The translations under genes were made by a program, and so were the position numbers. A DNA stretch of 36,256 nucleotides, taken from assembly GCA_018385395.1 (NCBI GenBank), contig JAHBAD010000105.1, positions 1 to 36,256 on the forward strand, given 5' to 3'. The notes under the pieces are model-generated. The model was not told the origin of the DNA. It saw nothing but the letters and a program-made list of their open reading frames with translations, and ran no database searches. Source of the DNA: Treponema sp. (GTDB lineage Bacteria > Spirochaetota > Spirochaetia > Treponematales > Treponemataceae). Shown here piece after piece: positions 29,675 to 36,256 of the stretch (the stretch's first letter is position 1; the number at the start of each line of letters is the position of its first letter).

Positions 29675-30628
29675 ATGGCAACTAAGTATGCTTTCTTGTT
29701 TCCGGGACAGGGTGCACAGGTTCCCGGCATGATTAAAGATCTTTGCGAAGCTTATCCAGAAGCACGCAAAGTAGTAGATGACGTAACAGCTATCACAGGC
29801 GTAGACATGCCTAAACTTCTGTGGGAAACAGAAAAGGAAGTTCTTAGCCGTTCAGACAACAGCCAGCTGGCAATCACAACTGCATCTCTGGCAGTAATGA
29901 AAGTTCTTGAATCAAAAGGTATTACTCCATCAGCTGCCATGGGATTCTCGCTTGGTGAATTCCCTGCATTATATGCTGCCGGCGTTCTTTCTTATGAAGA
30001 TGTAATAAAAGTGGTTCGTGCACGCGGACAGATAATGCAGTCAGTTTGTGAAAAAATCGCTGCAGCAAACGAAGGTCATGCACCTGGAATGACAGCAGTT
30101 CTGGGACTTGCTCCAGAAGCAGTAAAAGAACTCTGTGCCGGAATTAAAGATGCTTATCCTGCAAATATGAACTCTTCAGTTCAGACTGTAGTAAGCGGAA
30201 CATTCGACGCACTTACAGAAGTTGAAGCAAAGGCAAAAGAAGCTGGTGCCCGCCGTGCTATCCGCCTTGCAGTGGCAGGTCCTTACCATTCACCACTTAT
30301 GCAGGAAGCTGCAATTGAATTCGAAAAAGCAATTGCTGACGTAACATTCAATAATCCAAAAATCACAATGTTCTCAAACGTTACAGGTGCCCTTGCAACT
30401 GACGGCGCAGAAATCAAAAAGAATGCAGTTCTTCACCTGACAAATCCTGTTCTCTGGACAACAGAAGAATCAGTACTTGCAGAAACAATGAAGGCTGACG
30501 GTTCTGAATGGAAACTTATTGAACCAGGCGTTGGAAATGTTCTTGCAGGTCTTTGGGCAAAAACAGAATACAACGAAACCTGGACATGTACTTCAGTAAA
30601 CTCTGCTGAAAGTGCTGCAAATTGCTAA
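29675..30628 (+). CDS. fabD: Malonyl-CoA:ACP transacylase
   Basis: 317-aa ORF; FLFPGQGAQVPGM, MGFSLGEFPALYAAGVLS, AGPYHSPLM, FSNVTG. Confidence 0.95.
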   Translation: MATKYAFLFPGQGAQVPGMIKDLCEAYPEARKVVDDVTAITGVDMPKLLWETEKEVLSRSDNSQLAITTASLAVMKVLESKGITPSAAMGFSLGEFPALYAAGVLSYEDVIKVVRARGQIMQSVCEKIAAANEGHAPGMTAVLGLAPEAVKELCAGIKDAYPANMNSSVQTVVSGTFDALTEVEAKAKEAGARRAIRLAVAGPYHSPLMQEAAIEFEKAIADVTFNNPKITMFSNVTGALATDGAEIKKNAVLHLTNPVLWTTEESVLAETMKADGSEWKLIEPGVGNVLAGLWAKTEYNETWTCTSVNSAESAANC

Positions 30629-30659
30629 GCCAATCGGTTAATAATTTAGGAGAAAAAAA

Positions 30660-31913
30660 ATGGAAAAAAGACGTGTTGTAATTACTGGACTTGGAGCTAT
30701 CACTCCTCTTGGAAATAGTGTTGATGAATTCTGGGCAGGAATCAAAGCTGCAAAAAGCGGTATCGGTCCAATCACACAGTTTGATGCTTCTATCAACAAA
30801 GTTCACTACGCTGCAGAAGTAAAGAACTTCAACGCAGGCGACTTCATGGATTCAAAAGATGCACGTAAAATGGCTCGCTTCACACAGTTCGGTGTAGCAG
30901 CTGCTAAACAGTGTCTTGATGATGCAGGACTTATGGGAAATGCTGAAGTTCTTGATGAAACAGGCATTATCCTTGGTGTTGGTATTGGTGGTCTTGAAGT
31001 AACAGAAGCTTCAGTTCTCGGACTTCAGAAAATGGGATTCACAAAAACAAATCCAATGGCTATCCCACAGCTTATTCCAAACGAAGTAGGCGGAAACATT
31101 GCAATCACCTTTGGTCTTCACGGACCAGTTCAGTCTATAGCTACAGCATGTTCTTCAGGAACTGATGCTCTTGGTGTTGCATTTGATATGGTTCGCTCAG
31201 GACGTCTGGACACATGTCTTACAGGTGGTGCTGAAGCAACAATCTGTCAGTTCGGTGTTGTTTCTTTCGAAGTTCTCCACGCTCTTTCAACAGGTTTTGA
31301 TGAAGACCCAACAAAAGCTTCTCGTCCATTCGACAAGAACCGCAACGGTTTCGTAATGGGTGAAGGTTCAGCAATGCTCATGTTCGAAGAATATGAACAC
31401 GCAAAAGCTCGTGGTGCTAAGATTTATGCTGAAGTTGCCGGATACGGTGCATCTTGTGACGGTTACCACCTTACTGCTCCAAACCCTGATGGAATCACAG
31501 GAGCAAAATGTATGACACGCGCCCTGAAAGATGCAGGAATGGATCCTTCAGAAATCACATACTACAACGCACACGGAACTTCAACACACAAGAACGATTC
31601 AGCTGAAACACAGATGATCAAAATTGCTTTCGGTGAAGAAAACGCCCGCAAGCTTAAGATTTCTTCTACAAAATCTATGCACGGACACTGTCTTGGTGCT
31701 ACTGGTGCTATTGAAGCTATGGTTTGTGTTAAAGCAATCCAGGACAGCTTCATTCCATGTACAAAGAACCTGGATGAAGTTGATATCGAAGGCGGATGTG
31801 ACCTGAACTACGTTCCAAACGTAGGACTCAACGAACCAGTTGAAGCAGCTATGTCTGCAACATTCGGTTTTGGTGGACATAACGGTGCTATCATTCTTAA
31901 AAAAGTAAAGTAG
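30660..31913 (+). CDS. fabF: 3-oxoacyl-ACP synthase II
   Basis: 417-aa ORF; RRVVITGLGAITPLGNSVDEFW, ATACSSGTDALG, NAHGTSTHKNDSAE, KSMHGHCLGATGAIE, FGFGGHNGAIIL. Confidence 0.96.
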   Translation: MEKRRVVITGLGAITPLGNSVDEFWAGIKAAKSGIGPITQFDASINKVHYAAEVKNFNAGDFMDSKDARKMARFTQFGVAAAKQCLDDAGLMGNAEVLDETGIILGVGIGGLEVTEASVLGLQKMGFTKTNPMAIPQLIPNEVGGNIAITFGLHGPVQSIATACSSGTDALGVAFDMVRSGRLDTCLTGGAEATICQFGVVSFEVLHALSTGFDEDPTKASRPFDKNRNGFVMGEGSAMLMFEEYEHAKARGAKIYAEVAGYGASCDGYHLTAPNPDGITGAKCMTRALKDAGMDPSEITYYNAHGTSTHKNDSAETQMIKIAFGEENARKLKISSTKSMHGHCLGATGAIEAMVCVKAIQDSFIPCTKNLDEVDIEGGCDLNYVPNVGLNEPVEAAMSATFGFGGHNGAIILKKVK

Positions 31914-32002
31914 GGGGGAAAGCCTTCCCCTACGCGCAAGCCTAAGGTCTTGCGCTACCCCTTCTGCGGGGACACCCCGCAACGCCCCGACGGAAGTTGG
32001 GG
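31910..32002. repeat. Hairpin-array element between fabF and fabZ
   Basis: Four adjacent hairpins: gtagggg..cccctac (31910-31933, includes the fabF TAG); gcgcaagcc-taa-ggtcttgcgc (31934-31955); tgcgggg-aca-ccccgca (31965-31981); ccccgac-ggaa-gttgggg (31985-32002, one G.T pair). Confidence 0.85.
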
Positions 32003-32026
32003 TACATTTTTTTACAGGAGAAAACC

Positions 32027-32458
32027 ATGTCACTGACAACAGATATTAAATCACTTCTTCCACACCGCGAACCATTTTTGTTCGTAGATGAAATTATCAG
32101 TGCCGATGAAAAAGGTGCAGTTTGTGAACACGTTTTCACAGAAAACGAATTCTTTTTCAAAGGACACTTTCCTGAATATCCTGTAGTTCCAGGAGTAATC
32201 CTTTGTGAAACAATGGCTCAGGCTGGTGGAGCAGCACTCCGTTACCTGAACATTGTTCCTGCTGACGGACTTTTCTTCTTTGCTACTTTGGACAAAGTGA
32301 AGTTCCGTAACCAGGTTCGCCCTGGTGACAAAGCAAGAATGGAAATCACATTTCTCCGCAACAGCCCGAAAATGATCAAACAGGCCGGTAAGCTCTATGT
32401 CGGCGACACCCTTTGCTGTGAGGCCGAGTGGATGTGTCTGGTTGGATCAGCACAGTAG
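32027..32458 (+). CDS. fabZ: 3-hydroxyacyl-ACP dehydratase
   Basis: ATG at 32027 with upstream acaggag; LLPHREPFLFVDEI, FKGHFPEYPVVPGVILCETMAQAGG. Confidence 0.93.
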   Translation: MSLTTDIKSLLPHREPFLFVDEIISADEKGAVCEHVFTENEFFFKGHFPEYPVVPGVILCETMAQAGGAALRYLNIVPADGLFFFATLDKVKFRNQVRPGDKARMEITFLRNSPKMIKQAGKLYVGDTLCCEAEWMCLVGSAQ

Positions 32459-32645
32459 TGCTGTCCAACCGGTGAGATAAATTTCCTTACACTAACGGAG
32501 GGTTTACCCGACGTATGTGTTTAGTTGGCTCTGCCAACTAAACACAAGCGGCCCCGCCAGGGGACGCATGAATTTCCCCATCGTCCAGCGTTACCGCTGG
32601 ACTTTGTAGCAAATTGCCTTGTTGGTACTGCTCAGTAGCAGTACC
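32440..32645. repeat. Hairpin-array element downstream of fabZ
   Basis: Stems: ggttggatcagcac-agta-gtgctgtccaacc (includes the fabZ stop, one bulge); tgtgtttagttggc-tct-gccaactaaacaca (14-bp perfect); gcg.cccc-gcca-gggg.cgc; gtccagcg-ttac-cgctggac; ggtactgct-cagt-agcagtacc. Confidence 0.85.
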
Positions 32646-32817
32646 TCGACGTTACTAGCGCTTTATGAGGGGCTTTGAAAAGCTCTCAAAACCTTTTCAC
32701 ATGTTTCAGCATGTCACAATATGCACAATTACGCACCGTTTTACATATTTTTCAACTCAAAAATTTCAGTAAATTTCAGAAAACTACTTTTTTTCCTAAA
32801 ATATTTCCTTAAAATGC

Positions 32818-32853
32818 TGAAGCCTTCGGCCTAAAACCCGACAGTAGGCTTCA
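32818..32853. repeat. Nested hairpin
   Basis: TGAAGCCT (32818-32825) ... AGGCTTCA (32846-32853), with alternative inner gcc-ttc-ggc. Confidence 0.6.
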
Positions 32854-32909
32854 AATTTTAAACTAACAGTTTACTATTTATTTCTGCAGATTCCTTTTAT
32901 AATTTGCGT

Positions 32910-33167
32910 ATGGAATATTCATATTCAATTCAACCAGCAAAACGGACTGTCGTTGGTATACCGGCAACCTCGAGACTCCTAAAAGATTTGCGCAATAAAA
33001 ATGGATATAGCGTAAGGTAGCTGCAGGAGCACAAAAATACTCCCGAATATGGATCTTATAGAACTCTTGTTAATCAATTTCTTGAAGGTCTTGCAGATAT
33101 TGAAGAAGGCTGGATCCAGAATTTTGAAAAGACTATGAAAGAGAGTTTGGAAGAACTTGGAGTTTAA
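32910..33167 (+). pseudogene. Small RHH/antitoxin-like gene with one in-frame TAG
   Basis: A continuous frame from ATG 32910 to TAA 33165-33167 is broken only by TAG at 33018-33020: MEYSYSIQPAKRTVVGIPATSRLLKDLRNKNGYSVR*LQEHKNTPEYGSYRTLVNQFLEGLADIEEGWIQNFEKTMKESLEELGV. Confidence 0.45.
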
Positions 33168-33175
33168 CTATTGTA

Positions 33176-33625
33176 ATGCGAAGATTATTTATCATCAGAA
33201 AAGATTTACATTTCTCTGCAGGAAAACTTGGGGCAATGGTTGCTCATTGTGCGGAAGGATACTTGATTTAGGGTTTATTACAAACCCTAAAAACGAGAGA
33301 GTCAAGGCCTTAAGCGAAGCGTGCCTTGACCGACCGTATCTGGCTTATCAAAAGAAATCTTAAAGAAGAAAATGGACGTATTCATGCATCTTTTGACCTG
33401 GATCGGGAAATCTATAACGACTATTTGAACGGACGAATTACCAAAACAATTTGCGAAGCAAGAAATCTAAATAAATTGCTGCAAGCTCGTGAAATGGCTC
33501 TGAATCTTGGGCTGGTTGAAAATCTGGATTTTGGAATGATAAATGATGCCTGTCTTACAGAACTAACTCCTGAATGGGTGGACGAAAATGGCGAAGGCCG
33601 CTGCACCGTCGGAAAGGAAGGATGA
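33176..33625 (+). pseudogene. Pth2-like peptidyl-tRNA hydrolase gene interrupted by a hairpin element
   Basis: N-part MRRLFIIRKDLHFSAGKLGAMVAHCAEGYLI* (33176-33271). C-part in the same frame: ...NGRITKTICEARNLNKLLQAREMALNLGLVENLDFGMINDACLTELTPEWVDENGEGRCTVG. Confidence 0.6.
33267..33330. repeat. Hairpin element inside the Pth2-like gene
   Basis: tttagggttt-attac-aaaccctaaa (33267-33291, 10 bp perfect) and gtcaaggc...gccttgac (33301-33330, 8 bp perfect). Confidence 0.7.
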
Positions 33626-33857
33626 TTTTAATAAAGACGAGGTTTTGCAAAAGGCAATGTTATTTAGCTTAGTACAAATTTCTGAAGATTCAAAAAATTT
33701 ATCAGATGAATATAAAACTAATCATAATCAAATTCCATGGACTGATATTTACGGATTAAGAAATAGAATTGTACATGACTACGGAAATGTTGATTTAACA
33801 ATTGTCTTTGAAACCCTAAAAAATGATATTCCTGAAGTCTTAAAACTAATACAATAA
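33588..33857 (+). pseudogene. HepT-like (DUF86) protein lacking its usual N-terminal region, abutting the Pth2-like fragment
   Basis: DEVLQKAMLFSLVQISEDSKNLSDEYK...IPWTDIYGLRNRIVHDYGNVDLTIVFETLKNDIPEVL matches HepT-type RX4-6HxY-like motif RNRIVHDY; the first residues are read from the Pth2-like gene in another frame. Confidence 0.6.
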
Positions 33858-33883
33858 GAAAAATGTGATATAATAAAATCATC

Positions 33884-34005
33884 GGGGCTGTAGCTCACCT
33901 GGCTAGAGCGCTACAATTTGTTGATGGATAATTAGTAACTAATAGTCCACTGGACTTTTTTTATTAATTTACAATTATATAAGGGTTCAAGACCCATCAG
34001 CTCCA
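33884..34005 (+). pseudogene. Interrupted tRNA-Ala-like sequence
   Basis: 5' part GGGGCTGTAGCTCACCTGGCTAGAGCG and 3' part AAGGGTTCAAGACCCATCAGCTCCA. The acceptor stem pairs, including a G3.U70 wobble with A73. About 70 nt of unrelated sequence replaces a normal anticodon arm/variable region. Confidence 0.6.
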
Positions 34006-34007
34006 AT

Positions 34008-34526
34008 ATGGGAAAAATCAAAATTATCAAAGGCGACATCACTAAGCTTGCTTGTGACGCAATCGTAAATGCGGCTAATTCATCGCTTCTTGGTGGCGGC
34101 GGTGTTGATGGTGCTATTCATTATGCCGCGGGTCCTGAACTTCTCTCTGAATGTCGTACTCTTCATGGCTGCAGAACCGGCCAAGCTAAAATCACAAAGG
34201 GATATAATCTTCCATCAAGATTTGTAATTCACACTGTTGGGCCGATTTATTTTGAACATTCACCTGCAGAGGCTGAGACACTCCTTACTTCCTGTTATGA
34301 AAATTCTTTGAATCTTGCAAAAGAAAAAGGCCTTAAGACAATTGCTTTTCCTCTGATTTCTGCCGGTGTTTATGGTTATCCGCAGCGCGATGCTATTAGG
34401 GTAGCAATAAAGACTATGAAACTGCATCAGGATGATTTTGATGAGATTACGCTGGTGTTGTTTGGCGAGCGGGAGTTTGCGTTTGCGGGAGAGATGTTCC
34501 CAGAGTTTATTCATCCATTAGTTTAA
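34008..34526 (+). CDS. Macrodomain protein (O-acetyl-ADP-ribose deacetylase-like)
   Basis: 172-aa ORF; IKGDITKLACDAIVNAANSSLLGGGGVDGAIHYAAGPEL, FVIHTVGPIY, IAFPLISAGVYGYP. Confidence 0.93.
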   Translation: MGKIKIIKGDITKLACDAIVNAANSSLLGGGGVDGAIHYAAGPELLSECRTLHGCRTGQAKITKGYNLPSRFVIHTVGPIYFEHSPAEAETLLTSCYENSLNLAKEKGLKTIAFPLISAGVYGYPQRDAIRVAIKTMKLHQDDFDEITLVLFGEREFAFAGEMFPEFIHPLV

Positions 34527-34535
34527 TATTGAAGT

Positions 34536-36256
34536 TTATTTTCCGTAGTCTGAGTCTGGTTCTGCAACTTTCAATGTTCCATAGTCATCATTTATAGAAT
34601 ATGAAACTGAATCTTCAAAATCAGCAACATTATCGGTCCAAAGTTCGCACTGACTGATTACAGTTTTTAATGCATCTTCCTGACCTTCTGGCGGATATTT
34701 ATATTTCTTTAGAAGCTTCTTAACAATCATTCGCATCTTTGCTCTAGCAGATTCTTTTTTCTGCCAGTCGATGGTTTTATTCTTGCGGAGCGTTTCTGTG
34801 AGTTCTTTTGTAAGTGCAACCAGGTCATCGTTGGAATAGAAATCTTTTACTGCGTCCGGTTTTGTGAGCGCATCATAGAAGGCAAGTTCTTCATCAGTTA
34901 ATCCGAGTTTGTTTCCTTCCTCGCTGGCGTGGAGCATTTCTTTTGCAAGTTTTAAAAGTTCCTGAATTACTTCTTCGTTTGTAAGCATTCCGTTCAAGTA
35001 ACGGTTCAGTGTTTGCTGGATGAGTTCGCTGAAGGCTTCTGATTTTACAAGGTTTGTACGTTTGTAAACTTTTACCTGTTCTTCAATCAACTTCTTGAGC
35101 ATTTCTACTGCCAGATTCTTCTCTTTCATCTTCGAGATGTTTTCAAGGAAGGTTGGATCAAAGAGGTTTACTTTTTCACCAACATCAGAGAAAAGATTTA
35201 TAACACCGTCGGATTTAACTGATTGTTTGAGAAGTTCATTTATGCGGTCATTGATTTCTTTGAGGGAGAATTTCTTGCCAGATGGATTATATAAAATACG
35301 CATTACAAGAACGCGGACAGATTCAAAGAAGGCAGCTTCAAGACGCATATGCTCTATTACCATCGAAGAACAAAGTGAAAGTGCTTGTTTGATCATAAGT
35401 GCTTCTTTTATAAATGCCTGTTTTTTTTCTTCTTTATCTGGAGCAACAATAAAGTTTACCGCACCGCTGATTGTCATACCGCGCTGTAAGTCTGAGCCTT
35501 CGTAGAATGGAGTGTAATCATATCCAAAGAAAAGGTTTCGGCAGATTTCAAGCTTTTCCTGAAACTTAGGGAAGGCTCGTTTTGCAACATCCATCTCACC
35601 GTAGTTCTGGCGGTCTCGGACAGTGTAGTCGTTCATTGTCTGCTTGAGGGCACTTGCAATTCGTCGCAAGCTATCGCTTGCTTACCGAGTTTTTGCTTTG
35701 CAAAAACTTGCATTCATGCTGTGAGTTTGCGTAGCAAACTCGATGAACATCCGAGGGATGTTCCGTTTACGCGGGCAATTGCCTGCATAAGGTTGTAGCT
35801 TTCCATCGGTTTGTAAACATACATTGTTGCAAGGGAAGGAACATCAAAACCTGTAAGCCACATATCAACAACGATTGCAATTTTTAGCGGGCTGTCATTA
35901 TCTTTGAAGCGGGAAGCGAGTTCCTGCTTGCGGTGTTTGTTGCCGATTATTGTACGCCATTCTTCAGGATCCTTGTTGCTTTCGGTCATTACAACGGCAA
36001 TTCGGGCATCATCACCAGGGACTGTAATCTGCTTTGAGCCGACTGTAACCTGAGAAGTAGTTCCCGCCCAGGATGGCCGTAGCTCCAGAATGCGATTAAA
36101 AATCTTCATGGCAATTGAGCGGTTATAAGCAACAATCATTGCCTTTCCGGTATAAAGATACTGGCGTTCGTTTTCGTAGTGATTAAGAATATCATCAACA
36201 AGAGAGTTGATAGTTTTTTCGTGGCCAAGAATTTCTTCCATCTTGCCAAGTTCGTG
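34536..36256 (-). pseudogene. hsdR: Type I restriction enzyme R subunit, split by a hairpin array; 5' end beyond the window
   Basis: Upstream piece (35714-36241) ends ...GFDVPSLATMYVYKPMESYNLMQAIARVN then non-HsdR residues and stop. Downstream piece (34536-35669) resumes with IASALKQTMNDYTVRDRQNYGEMDVAKRAFPKFQEKLE. Confidence 0.8.
35663..35763. repeat. Hairpin-array element inside hsdR
   Basis: gcaagc-tatc-gcttgc (35666-35681); agtttttgc-ttt-gcaaaaact (35688-35708); gagtttgc-gta-gcaaactc (35723-35741); gaacatcc-gag-ggatgttc (35745-35763). Confidence 0.9.

Noticed and set aside
32459-32700. Integron attC/attI site
   Set aside because: No convincing pair of RYYYAAC/GTTRRRY core sites with conserved spacing; the stems are independent short hairpins.
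32910-33167. Amber codon recoding (TAG readthrough) in the RHH-like ORF
   Set aside because: Neighbouring genes are visibly decayed and many intact genes here use TAG as stop, so a nonsense mutation is simpler.
33910-33980. Group I intron in a tRNA
   Set aside because: The insert is only about 70 nt, AT-rich, without room for a group I core.
33884-34005. tmRNA
   Set aside because: The acceptor is Ala-like, but the 5' part is a normal D arm (TAGCTCA...GAGC) and there is no tag-coding region.

Overview
This 36.3 kb window looks like ordinary chromosome from a host- or rumen-associated spirochaete, probably Treponema-like. That is an inference from class I LysRS, GH5/GH10/GH130 enzymes and gene style; no search was run. 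It encodes a GGDEF/EAL protein, a TraB-family protein, a TPR lipoprotein, GH10 xylanase, a trehalase-family glycosidase, Ppx/GppA + Ppk1 + GH130 phosphorylase + TcdA, a GntR/ABC operon, serine acetyltransferase, a PTS-IIC-like permease, a YhcC-type radical SAM protein, an M29-like aminopeptidase, GH5 endoglucanase, a patatin/outer-membrane barrel protein, class I LysRS, an MCP, and FabD/FabF/FabZ. From about 32.45 kb onward the window becomes a decaying accessory region: RHH-like, Pth2-like and HepT-like fragments, an interrupted tRNA-Ala-like sequence, a macrodomain gene and a broken hsdR. The most unusual signal is a set of compact arrays of short, perfect or near-perfect hairpins, mostly with 3-4 nt loops. 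They lie after cysE, between fabF and fabZ (starting on the fabF stop codon), after fabZ (starting on the fabZ stop codon), and inside pth2-like, tRNA-like and hsdR sequences. A related GC-rich unit is expanded in frame as 45-bp repeats inside the radical SAM gene. At least two sequence sub-families recur between loci, which suggests a dispersed hairpin-array element that invades or decorates genes. I could not check its novelty.
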